Source: Arcicella rosea (lineage in GTDB: Bacteria; Bacteroidota; Bacteroidia; Cytophagales; Spirosomataceae). Taken from it: a stretch of 64,000 bases of DNA. The translations under genes and the position numbers were made by a program. This document shows, piece after piece, positions 44,021 through 53,543 of this stretch. Under the pieces are notes generated by a model. It was not told the DNA's origin, ran no database searches, and was given only the letters and a program-made list of their open reading frames with translations. How positions within the stretch are numbered: the first letter of the stretch is position 1; every line of letters starts with the position of its first letter. The stretch covers positions 97,918-161,917 of the forward strand of contig NZ_JBEUMS010000018.1 in NCBI RefSeq assembly GCF_040543805.1, in the 5' to 3' direction.

Positions 44021-44680
44021 ATGAAAAAATATGCCATCATCGTAGCGGGCGGAAGTGGAAGCCGAATGAGGAGTAATTTGCCCAAGCAATTTATTGAAAT
44101 TGGCGGATTACCCGTTTTGATGCACACTTTAATCCGTTTTAAAGAAGCCTTTGCCGACATTGATTTAATTTTAGTATTACCAGAAAGTCAATTTGATTTT
44201 TGGGAAGAATTATGTCAAAAGCATCATTTTACTGTAGCACATCAATTAGTAAAAGGTGGAAACTCAAGATTTCAATCCGGGAAAAATGGATTGTCTGTCA
44301 TTGAAACAGATGGAATTGTGGCAGTTCATGATGGCGTCCGCCCATTTGTAAGTACAGATATTATTCGTGAAAGTTTTGAAGTAGCACAAGTAAAAGGAAC
44401 GGCTGTGGTAAGTGTGGCATCTAAAGATTCAGTACGAGTAAACGGACAAGCAATTGACCGTCAAACAGTTCGTTTGATTCAAACACCACAAACATTTCAG
44501 GTTTCAATCATTAAAAAGGCATTTGAGACGGAAGAATTAAGTACTTTTACCGACGATGCTAGTGTGGTAGAATTTGCAGGTTTTGATATTAATCTGATTG
44601 AAGGTTCCTATGAAAATATTAAAATTACCACTCCAGAAGATTTAGAATGGGCAGAAATTATTTTGAAGCGAAATGCTTAA
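44021..44680 (+). CDS. ispD: 2-C-methyl-D-erythritol 4-phosphate cytidylyltransferase
   Basis: A 219-residue IspD of the MEP isoprenoid pathway, coupling CTP to MEP. It starts IIVAGGSGSRMRSNLPKQFIEIGG, the CTP-binding loop, and carries VHDGVRPFVS and TDDASVVE; the expected length and order are intact. It overlaps the MeaB gene by 8 bp, so the two are translationally coupled. IspF or IspE are not adjacent. Confidence 0.94.
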   Translation: MKKYAIIVAGGSGSRMRSNLPKQFIEIGGLPVLMHTLIRFKEAFADIDLILVLPESQFDFWEELCQKHHFTVAHQLVKGGNSRFQSGKNGLSVIETDGIVAVHDGVRPFVSTDIIRESFEVAQVKGTAVVSVASKDSVRVNGQAIDRQTVRLIQTPQTFQVSIIKKAFETEELSTFTDDASVVEFAGFDINLIEGSYENIKITTPEDLEWAEIILKRNA

Positions 44681-45659
44681 ACGCTTAACAACCAAAGAAT
44701 ATATCGACGGCATTTTGGCAGCGAACAGAATGATTCTCAGCAGAGCAATCACGCTGACAGAAAGCAATTTGCCCGCTGATAAAATATTGGCTCGTGAAGT
44801 GCTAAATGCAGTTTTACCCAAAACTGGAAATTCAATTAGAATTGGTATTACTGGTGTGCCTGGCGTTGGCAAAAGTACTTTTATCGAAGCTTTTGGTCAA
44901 TTTTTAACTAAACAAGGGAAAAAAGTTGCCGTTTTGGCCATCGACCCAAGCTCACAAATTAGTAAAGGAAGTATTCTTGGTGATAAAACCAGAATGGAAA
45001 AACTGGTCAACGAGCCACTGGCTTATATTCGCCCTTCGCCAACAAGTGGAGGTTTGGGCGGAGTAGCCAATAAAACTCGTGAAGCCATGTTACTTTGTGA
45101 AGCCGCAGGTTTTGAAGTAATTATTATTGAAACAGTTGGTGTTGGTCAGTCGGAAACACTGGTTCATGGTATGGTCGATTTCTTTTTATTATTAATGTTG
45201 GCCGGTGCAGGAGATGAATTGCAAGGCATCAAAAAAGGAATTATGGAAATGGCTGATTTGATTGCCATTACCAAAACAGATTCAGGGAATGAATTACAAG
45301 TAGATTTGGCAAAAGTAGCTTATCAAAGTGCTTTACATTTATTTCCGCCCAATCAAACAGGTTGGTATCCAGAAGTACTTACTTGCTCGGCACTTACCGA
45401 AAAAGGTATTAATGAAATTTGGCAATCCATCGAAAAACATCGTTTACTTTTTACTGAAAATGGATTTTTTCAACAGAAACGTAGCGAGCAAAATCTTGCT
45501 TGGATGTATGATTTTATCAAACAATCCTTAGAAGAAAAATTTTATCAACATCCCAGTGTGAGCCTTCATCTCAAAAATATTCAGCAAGAAGTAAGTGAAG
45601 GTAAAAAGTTGCCCATCAATGCTGCCATTGAAATGTTGAATCTATTTTATCAAACATAA
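44673..45659 (+). CDS. meaB: Methylmalonyl-CoA mutase-associated GTPase MeaB
   Basis: A 328-residue G3E-type P-loop GTPase. Walker A is GVPGVGKST; VLAIDPSSQISKGSILGDKTRM and RPSPTSGGLGGVA are switch segments; ETVGVGQSE is the magnesium-binding region; and ITKTD is the guanine-specificity motif. MeaB protects methylmalonyl-CoA mutase from inactivation and guides cobalamin loading. The mutase genes are not in the window. It is coupled to ispD upstream and only 3 bp from the RND transporter gene, so the three form one operon. Confidence 0.94.
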   Translation: MLKRLTTKEYIDGILAANRMILSRAITLTESNLPADKILAREVLNAVLPKTGNSIRIGITGVPGVGKSTFIEAFGQFLTKQGKKVAVLAIDPSSQISKGSILGDKTRMEKLVNEPLAYIRPSPTSGGLGGVANKTREAMLLCEAAGFEVIIIETVGVGQSETLVHGMVDFFLLLMLAGAGDELQGIKKGIMEMADLIAITKTDSGNELQVDLAKVAYQSALHLFPPNQTGWYPEVLTCSALTEKGINEIWQSIEKHRLLFTENGFFQQKRSEQNLAWMYDFIKQSLEEKFYQHPSVSLHLKNIQQEVSEGKKLPINAAIEMLNLFYQT

Positions 45660-45662
45660 AAA

Positions 45663-48026
45663 ATGAAAAACTTTTGGCATAATTTAGCCCTTTCAATTCT
45701 TAAATATCGACTTTCTTATTTATCAGCTGTTATTGCTCTTGCAATTTTTATGACGATAATGGCTGCTAAAACACAAGTTTCTAGCGAATTACCCAAAATC
45801 CTTCCTAAGTCGGACGAGCGTTTTCAGTTGTATGAATCTTTCAAAAAGAGATTTGGTGAAGATGGCTCTGTAATGGTAATTGGTGTTGAAACGAATAAAA
45901 TGTTTCAACTGGCTTTTTTCCAACAGTGGCAAGATTTAGCGACAGAAATCAAAGCAGTAAAGGGAATAAAAACAGTAGTTTTTGCGGGCAATATTCCAAG
46001 AGTTGAAAAAGATGATTCTTTAAAACGCTTTATCACGAAAAATCTTATTACTCAAAGAGCGACGTCACAAATTGAAGTAGATTCTGTCAAAACGAAATTA
46101 GATAAATTGCCATTTTACAAAGGATTTATCATTAACGAAGCAGGGAATGTGCATTTGATGATGATTACTTTTGACCAAAGTGCCATCAATGATAAAAGTA
46201 GGGTAGAAGCTGTAAAAAAGATAAAAGTAATCGCTCAACATTTTGAAGAAAAAGAAAAAACCGAGTTGCATCTTTCTGGAATGCCTTTTATTCGGACAGA
46301 AATGACGGCTCAGATTACCAATGAATTAGGCATTTTTCTAATCTTAGCCATTGTTGTTACTTCATTGATTTTATTGGTGTTTTTCAAAAACATCAAAGTG
46401 ATGTTGGTAGCGTTGGCGGTTGTGTTGATTGGCATTGTTTCAGCTTTGGGCATTATTGTACTTTTCGGTTTTAAGATTTCGATTATTTCAGGATTAATTC
46501 CGCCTTTGGTGGTAGTGATTGGTGTACCCAATGCCATTTTTATCGTCAATAAATATCACGAAGAATACGCTTTACATGGCGACCAGCAATTAGCTCTAAA
46601 AGTAACTATCGAAAAAATTGGTCAGACCTTAGTCCTTTCTAATCTTACTACTTCAATTGGTTTTGGCGTTTTTGCTTTTACAGGAAGTATATTTTTAATG
46701 GAATTTGGCATCGTTGCCGCCATCAATGTTATGTTGACTTATGCGGTTTCTTTGATTTTGATTCCGATTATGTTTAGCTATTTAGCGCCGCCATCAAGTA
46801 AACATACTGCTCGTTTAGAATCTGGTAGAATTGCAAAAATATTAGTGGCAGTTGACCGCTGGGTGAATAATCGTAGAACGGTTATTTATTTAGTCATACT
46901 AAGTATTATTGGTGTTTCGGTTTACGGAACTACTAAAATAAAATCAATCGGATTTATCGTTGATGATTTAACGAAAGACAATCCGATTTATACAGATTTA
47001 AAATTTATTGAGAAGAACTTCAAAGGAATTATGCCTTTTGAAGTTGCTATTGATACTTATGAAGCCGGAAGAGTAATGAATTCACCTGAACTTTTTACCA
47101 AAATAAAAAGAATGGAAAAGGAATTTGCCAAGTATCCAGAATTTACAAAGCCTGTTTCATTGGTGACAGCCGCTAAATTTATTTATCAAGCTTACCGTGG
47201 TGGAGATCCAAAATACTTTGTTTTGCCGGGTATCGACGAACTTTCTAAATTGAAAGATTACAATTCAAGTCTTTCTGGAAAACAGAATTTAGCTAAAGGA
47301 TTTATTGATTCTACTAAACGCTATACTCGTGTTAGTTTTCAAATTGCCGATTGTGGAACAGTTCGTACCAATGAAATTATTAAAGAATTACAACCGAAAA
47401 TTGATACGATTTTCAACTATAATGCTGAAACAAATGAGTTTTATAAGAAAGGCGATAAACGTGGTTATGATGCTGAAATTACTGGAAACAGCGTAATTTA
47501 TGCTTGGCAAAATGATTACTTACAAGGCAATTTGGTAGAAAGTACGCTACAAGCTATTTTCTTGATTTGTATCATTATGGCATTGCTGTTCCGTTCTTGG
47601 AAAATGGTCTTTATCTCTACTTTACCAAGTTTAATTCCTCTTTTAATTACAGCTGGTTTAATGGGTTTCTTTGATATTCATTTGAAATACTCTACCATTT
47701 TGATTTTTTCAATCGCTTTCGGAATTTCATCAGATGGTACTATTTACTTTTTGACTCGCTATAAAGACGAATTATTGAATAAAAACAGAACTGTTAAAGA
47801 AGCCATTACAGAAACCATTTTGAATACTGGAGTTTCGATGTTTTATACGGCAATCGTCTTGTTTACAGGCTTTTTCATCTTTACAGCCTCAACTTTTAAA
47901 GGAACACAATCTTTAGGGATATTAATTTCTATCACATTGTTGATGGCGATGATTTGCAATTTGGTATTACTTCCAGCTTTCTTGATGACGCTCAATAAGC
48001 GTGAAAGTAAAAAGCTTCTTCAATAA
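45663..48026 (+). CDS. RND/MMPL-family transporter
   Basis: A 787-residue inner-membrane protein with two MMPL-type halves of about six helices each (about 20-40 and 210-370; 400-420 and 620-770), separated by large periplasmic loops. TM4-like helices have the sequence pattern GVPNAIFIVNKYHEE and FGISSDGTIYFLTRYKDE, the usual place for the proton-relay acids. This is the single-subunit 'predicted RND exporter' type, related to hopanoid or lipid exporters, not the AcrB type. The substrate is unknown. It is the last gene of the ispD-meaB operon. Confidence 0.9.
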   Translation: MKNFWHNLALSILKYRLSYLSAVIALAIFMTIMAAKTQVSSELPKILPKSDERFQLYESFKKRFGEDGSVMVIGVETNKMFQLAFFQQWQDLATEIKAVKGIKTVVFAGNIPRVEKDDSLKRFITKNLITQRATSQIEVDSVKTKLDKLPFYKGFIINEAGNVHLMMITFDQSAINDKSRVEAVKKIKVIAQHFEEKEKTELHLSGMPFIRTEMTAQITNELGIFLILAIVVTSLILLVFFKNIKVMLVALAVVLIGIVSALGIIVLFGFKISIISGLIPPLVVVIGVPNAIFIVNKYHEEYALHGDQQLALKVTIEKIGQTLVLSNLTTSIGFGVFAFTGSIFLMEFGIVAAINVMLTYAVSLILIPIMFSYLAPPSSKHTARLESGRIAKILVAVDRWVNNRRTVIYLVILSIIGVSVYGTTKIKSIGFIVDDLTKDNPIYTDLKFIEKNFKGIMPFEVAIDTYEAGRVMNSPELFTKIKRMEKEFAKYPEFTKPVSLVTAAKFIYQAYRGGDPKYFVLPGIDELSKLKDYNSSLSGKQNLAKGFIDSTKRYTRVSFQIADCGTVRTNEIIKELQPKIDTIFNYNAETNEFYKKGDKRGYDAEITGNSVIYAWQNDYLQGNLVESTLQAIFLICIIMALLFRSWKMVFISTLPSLIPLLITAGLMGFFDIHLKYSTILIFSIAFGISSDGTIYFLTRYKDELLNKNRTVKEAITETILNTGVSMFYTAIVLFTGFFIFTASTFKGTQSLGILISITLLMAMICNLVLLPAFLMTLNKRESKKLLQ

Positions 48027-48041
48027 TGAAGAGTTATTAAA

Positions 48042-48060
48042 TATGAATTATGAGATTTTA
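48042..48060. repeat. Copy of the TATGAATTATGAGATTTTA word
   Basis: A 19-bp exact match to 28124-28142, located just after the RND gene stop. No inverted partner is nearby. Confidence 0.65.
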
Positions 48061-48112
48061 ATTTGGTTAGTGGCTAAAGCTTAATGCTTGTAGCTACTAA
48101 TTATCTTTGCGA

Positions 48113-49297
48113 ATGGAAAAACAACCTTCAATATATACTACTCAGTTTTGGTTACTTTGTCTCAGTAATTTTCTTTTTTCTGCTAGTTTTCAAATGATGA
48201 TTCCAGAATTGCCCGATTATTTGGGCTCGATGGGAGGAAAGGAATACATTGGTTACATCATTGCTTTATTTACACTTACCGCAGGTTTTGCTCGTCCTTT
48301 TTCTGGAAAATTGACTGACACTATCGGTAGAGTACCCGTTATGGCGTTTGGTTCAATCGTTTGTTTTGTTTGCGGCGGTTTGTATCCTTTTGTGCATACA
48401 ATTGCAGGTTTTTTGTTACTTCGATTTTTACATGGCTTTTCTACAGGTACCAAACCGACGGCAACTTCGGCTTATGTTGCCGATATTATTCCTGAAGATA
48501 GAAGAGGAGAAGCACAAGGAATGCTAGGGATTTTTACAGCAACGGGAATGTCAATCGGACCAAGTATTGGAAGTTATTTAACCGATTGGACGTCTATCAA
48601 TGTGATGTTTTTTACTTCTTCGGCTTTCGCATTGCTATCAATTTTAATATTGCTCAATATGCGAGAAACACTTCCTACAACTCAGAAAGAAGCTTTTTCG
48701 CTTAAATTATTTAAAATTGGTTGGAAAGATGTTTTTGAACCTAGAGTAATTCCCGCTTTTACGGTCATGCTTTTGGTATCTTTTTCTTCAGGTGTATTAC
48801 TGACACTTGTGCCAGACCAAACCAAATTATTAGGCATTACCAACAAAGGACTTTTCTTTACAATTTATACAATTTCTTCGCTGACGGTCAGATTGTTTTT
48901 TGCAAAATCATCGGATAAATATGGGCGAATTCCAATTTTAATGATTTCATCAGCCATTTTGGTATTTTCAATGGTACTTTGCGCTTTGACTAGCTCTTTT
49001 TGGGTATTTATGTTAGCGTCAATCTTGTTTGGGTTCTCATGGGGATTCAATACGCCAACATTAATGGCTTGGACTGTAGATTTATCAGACGAACTTTATA
49101 GAGGAAGAGCAGTCGCCACAACGTATATTGCGTTGGAGGCAGGCATTGGTTTAGGTGCATTATTTGCAGGACAAATTTATCAAGGGAAAGTAGAGAATAT
49201 TATTATCCCATATTTTCTTGCTGCTTTTTTTGCATTTACTTCTTTGGTATATTTATTTTTCAAACAAAAAAGAGGAGTTGTTTTACTTGAATCTTAG
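48113..49297 (+). CDS. MFS transporter
   Basis: A 394-residue, 12-helix major-facilitator protein. Motif A is seen in loop 2-3 as GKLTDTIGRVPVM and in loop 8-9 as AKSSDKYGRIPIL; motif C-like GIFTATGMSIGPSIGSYLTD lies in helix 5. Motif C suggests an antiporter-type exporter (DHA1-like). The start is the ATG at 48113; the longer frame has a TTG two codons before. The substrate is unknown. The next small gene begins 43 bp later. Confidence 0.9.
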   Translation: MEKQPSIYTTQFWLLCLSNFLFSASFQMMIPELPDYLGSMGGKEYIGYIIALFTLTAGFARPFSGKLTDTIGRVPVMAFGSIVCFVCGGLYPFVHTIAGFLLLRFLHGFSTGTKPTATSAYVADIIPEDRRGEAQGMLGIFTATGMSIGPSIGSYLTDWTSINVMFFTSSAFALLSILILLNMRETLPTTQKEAFSLKLFKIGWKDVFEPRVIPAFTVMLLVSFSSGVLLTLVPDQTKLLGITNKGLFFTIYTISSLTVRLFFAKSSDKYGRIPILMISSAILVFSMVLCALTSSFWVFMLASILFGFSWGFNTPTLMAWTVDLSDELYRGRAVATTYIALEAGIGLGALFAGQIYQGKVENIIIPYFLAAFFAFTSLVYLFFKQKRGVVLLES

Positions 49298-49340
49298 TAT
49301 TCAAAGAATCAATTTTTTCATAAATATTCAATCAATCATC

Positions 49341-49523
49341 ATGGTTTTTGAACAGTATCTCGAACAAAAAAATATAGATTCAGAAAAATTTCTTTGGGAT
49401 AATCCAGAGGAATTTCAAGACCTTAAAGTGATTTTTAATCAGGTAAATCCTGAGAGTTTTACAGCGCAAAAGAAGTTTTTAATTAACAAACTTCGTCGAA
49501 AATATCAGTTGAAAACCTTTTGA
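49341..49523 (+). CDS. Small conserved-type hypothetical protein, 60 aa
   Basis: MVFEQYLEQKNIDSEKF... a 60-residue soluble, basic-tailed protein. The ATG at 49341 is chosen over the long frame from 49218, which overlaps the MFS gene. The pattern FEQYLEQK-ID...FxxxxPESFTAQKKFLINKLRRKY resembles short uncharacterised proteins I recall from other Cytophagales, so it is probably real. No domain or catalytic residue can be named. Confidence 0.65.
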   Translation: MVFEQYLEQKNIDSEKFLWDNPEEFQDLKVIFNQVNPESFTAQKKFLINKLRRKYQLKTF

Positions 49524-49711
49524 CGAGGTATTTTTTTTATCTTAAAGAAGTAACGAGCACTTTTAACTGCAAAACAATAATTATAATTATTTTTAGTATA
49601 TTTATAATTATTAAAATAAAACGGTAGCATTCTACTTGTTGAAATTCCTTTCTTTTAAACTTTGCCAAGACAAAAATCTAAATCATTGTACTTTTTTAAG
49701 AAGAAAAATTC

Positions 49712-51337
49712 ATGTCATCTGTAAAAAACTTAGAAACATTATTTCCAACCGAAGCTCAGATTCCAGCGGAATATAACCTCACTGAGCCGATTGAGCAAAG
49801 AGAGTATTTAGTAAACGGTGAGATGCGCCAATGGGCTGGAAAAACCCAAGACGTTTGGTCTCCGATTTATGTTCAAACATCAAGCGGTTTAGAACAAAAA
49901 AGAATCGGTTCGTACCCTATCACCAATCCAGAAGATGCGATGGAGATTTTGGATGCTGCCGTAAAAGCTTTCGACCACGGTCGTGGCGAATGGCCTTCAA
50001 TGTCGGTAGCTCATCGTATTGAATGCGTTGAGAAATTCACGCAGCAAATGATTACGAAACGTGATGAAGTTGTGAAATTATTGATGTGGGAAATCGGTAA
50101 ATCTTTAGGTGATTCACAAAAAGAATTCGACCGTACCGTTCAATACATTTATGATACAATTGGTGCTTTGAAAGACATCGACCGTAATTCTTCAAGATTT
50201 ATGATTGAAGAAGGAATTATCGGTCAGGTTCGTCGTTCGCCACTAGGCATTGTTTTGTGTATGGGACCATTCAATTACCCTTTGAATGAAACATTTACGA
50301 CTTTAATTCCTGCGTTGATTATGGGAAATATCGTGATGTTCAAGCCACCAAAACATGGTACTTTATTGCATTATCCATTGTTAGAGGCTTTCCGTACTTC
50401 GTTCCCTGCTGGTGTAATTAACACGATTTATGGTCGTGGAAATTCAGTAGTTCCGCAATTGATGGAGTCAGGTAGAATTGATGCTTTGACTTTGATTGGT
50501 TCGTCGAAAGTAGCGGATAAATTGAAAAAAATGCACCCGAAAGTAAACCGTTTGAGAGCAATTTTAGGACTAGATGCTAAAAATGCAGCCATCGTTACTG
50601 AAAGTGCAGATTTAGAATTAGCCGTGAAAGAATGTATGTTAGGTTCATTGTCGTTCAACGGTCAGCGTTGTACAGCTTTGAAAATGATGTGGGTTCACGA
50701 ATCGTTAGTTGATGCTTTCAACAAGCGTATGTCTGAAGAAATTGGTAAGTTGAAATTGGGTATGATGTGGGAAAAAGGAGTAAACATTACGCCACTTCCT
50801 GAACCAAACAAACCAGCATATTTAAAAGAATTGATTGAAGATGCCATTGCACACGGTGCTAAAGTAGTCAACGAAGGTGGTGGAGAATCGTTCAAATCAA
50901 TTGTTTACCCAGCATTGGTATATCCTGTGAATAGAGAAATGAAAGTATGGCATGAAGAGCAATTTGGGCCATTAGTTCCAGTTGTAGCATTCAGCGATAT
51001 TCAAGAGCCAATCAATTACTTAATTGAATCATCTCATGGACAACAAGTATCTATTTTCAGTAAAGATGTTCACCAAATTTCTGAATTAATGGATGTTGCA
51101 GTTCATCAAGTTTCTCGTGTAAATATTAACTCACAATGTCAACGTGGACCAGACGGTTTCCCTTTCACTGGTCGTAAAGATTCGGCAGAAGGAACACTCT
51201 CAGTAACAGCGGCATTGCGTTCGTTCTCAATCAGAACAGTAGTGGCTACTAAAGAAACTGCCGAGAACAAAGCCATCGTTAACCAAATTGTAGAAAACCA
51301 AGAATCAACATTCCTTTCTACTCGCTTTATTTGGTAG
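49712..51337 (+). CDS. gapN: NADP-dependent non-phosphorylating glyceraldehyde-3-phosphate dehydrogenase
   Basis: A 541-residue aldehyde dehydrogenase. The catalytic Cys320 is in SFNGQRCTALK, and the general-base Glu falls in the region of LGLDAKNAAIV. MGPFNYPLNETFTTLIPAL and the NSQCQRGPDGFPFTGRKDS end are shared with GapN. It oxidises glyceraldehyde 3-phosphate to 3-phosphoglycerate, making NADPH and bypassing the ATP step. It is longer than the plant/streptococcal forms (about 480) by an N-terminal extension of about 40 residues and some internal residues. It stands alone with its own terminator. Confidence 0.88.
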   Translation: MSSVKNLETLFPTEAQIPAEYNLTEPIEQREYLVNGEMRQWAGKTQDVWSPIYVQTSSGLEQKRIGSYPITNPEDAMEILDAAVKAFDHGRGEWPSMSVAHRIECVEKFTQQMITKRDEVVKLLMWEIGKSLGDSQKEFDRTVQYIYDTIGALKDIDRNSSRFMIEEGIIGQVRRSPLGIVLCMGPFNYPLNETFTTLIPALIMGNIVMFKPPKHGTLLHYPLLEAFRTSFPAGVINTIYGRGNSVVPQLMESGRIDALTLIGSSKVADKLKKMHPKVNRLRAILGLDAKNAAIVTESADLELAVKECMLGSLSFNGQRCTALKMMWVHESLVDAFNKRMSEEIGKLKLGMMWEKGVNITPLPEPNKPAYLKELIEDAIAHGAKVVNEGGGESFKSIVYPALVYPVNREMKVWHEEQFGPLVPVVAFSDIQEPINYLIESSHGQQVSIFSKDVHQISELMDVAVHQVSRVNINSQCQRGPDGFPFTGRKDSAEGTLSVTAALRSFSIRTVVATKETAENKAIVNQIVENQESTFLSTRFIW

Positions 51338-51389
51338 TTGATAGCTTTAAGTCTTGAGTGATGAGCTTTGAGATTTTTCTATAAATAAA

Positions 51390-51430
51390 AACCTGCAAGG
51401 ATTTATTTTCTTGCAGGTTTTTTATTTTTT
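51390..51430 (+). terminator. Terminator after gapN
   Basis: Perfect 10-bp arms at 51390-51399 and 51410-51419 followed by a T-rich run; convergent with fabH. Confidence 0.85.
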
Positions 51431-51487
51431 GAATAAGATTTTAATGCTTTGTTATCGTTTTTACAATAGCGATAAATTGAGAAGTAT

Positions 51488-52492
51488 TTACCATCGAATC
51501 AAAGCAGAGCCCCAAGTAAATCCGCTACCAAAAGCGGCTAAACAGACTAAATCTCCGTCTTTTATTCTTCCGGTTTCCCATGCTTCGCAAAGTGCTATTG
51601 GAATTGAAGCTGCGGTTGTATTGCCATACTTTTGAATATTGTTCATGACTTTTTCTTCTGGTAATCCCATTTGTTGGCGAACATATTCTGAGATTCGCAA
51701 GTTAGCTTGATGAGGTACTAATAAATCTATATCCTCTGCTTGTAAACCATTTTTATCTAAAGCTTCACGAATTACTTCTGGAAAACGTACTACGGCATGT
51801 TTAAAAACAGCATTTCCATTCATAATTACATCTCCGCTTGTTTTGTCATTAACTAAATTATCATAAAATCTACCAGCACTGCTACTACTGCTTGGCTCTT
51901 TTACGTAAAGATCTTCTGCGTATCTGCCATCTGCGTGTAAATGTGTTGAAAGTATTCTGTGGTTTTTATCTTCCGTTGCTTGAACGACCACAGCGCCAGC
52001 TCCATCTCCAAAAATTACAGCAACGCCTCGCCCTTCATTACTTGGATTGAGGAAAGTCGATTGTATTTCAGCACCAACTACTAAAATGTTTTTATACATT
52101 CCAGAACGAATAAATTGGTCTGCTGTGGATAAAGCATAAATAAATCCAGAACATTGGTCTCGAATATCAAGTACTCCAGCATTTTGAATCCCTAAATTTC
52201 TTTGCATCACAAAGCCTGGTCCTGGGAAGTAATAATCAGGAGTAATGGTGGCATAAACAATAAAGTCGATGTCTTCTGCACTAATTCCAGCTCTTTCAAT
52301 CGCTATTTTGGCAGCTTCGGTAGCCATTGAAGCATTGGTGTCTTTACCCAAAGTAAAGTATCTTCTCTCTTTGATACCCGTTCGTTCAGTTATCCAAGCA
52401 TCCGAAGTATCCATTAATGTTTCTAAATGTTGATTGCTGATGATGTTTTCAGGTACGTAATGTCCGATACCTGCAATTCTTGAGTAAAGCAT
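51488..52492 (-). CDS. fabH: 3-oxoacyl-ACP synthase III (KAS III)
   Basis: A 334-residue condensing enzyme that starts fatty-acid synthesis from acyl-CoA and malonyl-ACP. The catalytic Cys114 is in RDQCSGFIYAL, His in VPHQANLRI and Asn in YGNTTAASIP, so the triad is complete; the C-terminus ends WGSALIRW as usual. It has no fatty-acid genes beside it, and a 21-bp repeat array lies upstream of its start. Bacteroidota often hold several KAS III paralogues, so housekeeping versus secondary use cannot be told. Confidence 0.93.
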   Translation of the reverse strand: MLYSRIAGIGHYVPENIISNQHLETLMDTSDAWITERTGIKERRYFTLGKDTNASMATEAAKIAIERAGISAEDIDFIVYATITPDYYFPGPGFVMQRNLGIQNAGVLDIRDQCSGFIYALSTADQFIRSGMYKNILVVGAEIQSTFLNPSNEGRGVAVIFGDGAGAVVVQATEDKNHRILSTHLHADGRYAEDLYVKEPSSSSSAGRFYDNLVNDKTSGDVIMNGNAVFKHAVVRFPEVIREALDKNGLQAEDIDLLVPHQANLRISEYVRQQMGLPEEKVMNNIQKYGNTTAASIPIALCEAWETGRIKDGDLVCLAAFGSGFTWGSALIRW

Positions 52493-52594
52493 AATTGAAT
52501 GTTTAAATACGGGTCAAAATTATGAATATTCGTGAAAATATTATATTATATTAATAAAATAAAGAGGTGGAGCTTGCTAAGATGATTTTGGAGC

Positions 52595-52950
52595 TTGTTG
52601 AAAATTGATTGAAATGCCACTATTTTTTGTTCATCATTGACTAATTTTTATTGAGATACCACCATTTTTTGTTCATGCTTGACTAATTTTTACTGAGATG
52701 TCACTACTTTTTGTTCATGCTTGACTAATTTTTAATGATATGTCACCATTTTTTATTCATGCTTTACTAGTTTTTATTGATGTGCCACCATTTTTTGTTC
52801 ATGCTTGACCATTTTTTATTGATGTGCCACTATTTTTTGTTCATGCTTGACTAATTTTTATTGAGATGCCATCATTTTTTGTTTATGCTTGACCAGTTTT
52901 CATTAATATGCCACTATTTTTGTTCATGCTTGACCAGTTTTTAATTGGAT
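52595..52950. repeat. 21-bp tandem array 3
   Basis: Seventeen consecutive units of 21 bp (one of them 20 bp) alternating strictly between a GCCACTATTTTTTGTTCATG type and a TTGACTAATTTTTATTGAGA type, giving a 42-bp superperiod. Every unit has a T-tract at the same phase. All six frames carry stops repeatedly. It lies between the A-type carrier gene's terminator and the fabH start. Confidence 0.93.
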
Positions 52951-53060
52951 GTGACTGATATTTTTTATTCGAAAAAGTGATAAAGATTGCAATAATCAAA
53001 TTTATTGACTTGTCTCTTTATTAGAAGTAGAAGCGACTTTTATGAAATGACTTGTAGCGC

Positions 53061-53098
53061 AAAAAAAAAGTGTCATCTAAGCTTTGCTTAAATGACAC
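53061..53098 (-). terminator. Terminator of the A-type Fe-S carrier gene
   Basis: 13-bp arms at 53070-53082 and 53086-53098 (one G-T pair) with a T9 run on the minus strand (53061-53069). Confidence 0.88.
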
Positions 53099-53121
53099 TC
53101 CTTTATAAATCGTAATGATTT

Positions 53122-53448
53122 CTAAACCGAAAAGCTTTCGCCACATCCACAAGTACGTGTAGCATTTGGATTTTTGAATTGAAAGCCTTTTCCATTTAAA
53201 CCGTCTGAAAAATCAAGTTCAGTACCAGCTAAATATAGAATTGATTTTTTGTCAACCATAATCTTTACGCCTTTGTCTTCAAAAACCATGTCAGTTGCTT
53301 GTGGTTGAGAAGCAAAATCAAGATTATACATCAAGCCCGAACATCCTCCTCCTTCAACGGCTACTCTAACATTAAAGTCGCTAGTAAGTCCTTCTTTTTG
53401 ACGTAGTTCTATGATTTTATTGGCTGCTATTTCTGTGATCGTTACCAT
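53122..53448 (-). CDS. A-type iron-sulfur carrier (IscA/SufA/ErpA family)
   Basis: A 108-residue carrier. The start is the ATG at 53448 (MVTITEIAANKI); the longer frame uses a TTG. The three cluster-binding cysteines are Cys36 in GGGCSGLMY and Cys100/Cys102 in TCGCGESF. It accepts clusters from the Suf scaffold and passes them to targets. It lies about 2.9 kb from the suf operon, on the opposite strand, with the arginine-catabolism pair between them. Confidence 0.93.
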   Translation of the reverse strand: MVTITEIAANKIIELRQKEGLTSDFNVRVAVEGGGCSGLMYNLDFASQPQATDMVFEDKGVKIMVDKKSILYLAGTELDFSDGLNGKGFQFKNPNATRTCGCGESFSV

Positions 53449-53543
53449 ATCGTTATTAAAATTTATATCCTGTTGTTGTTTTTCAAACGACAAAGTTAAT
53501 CTGAAAGTTCATTGAAAACATTCTTGTGGAATTCAATTTGAAA

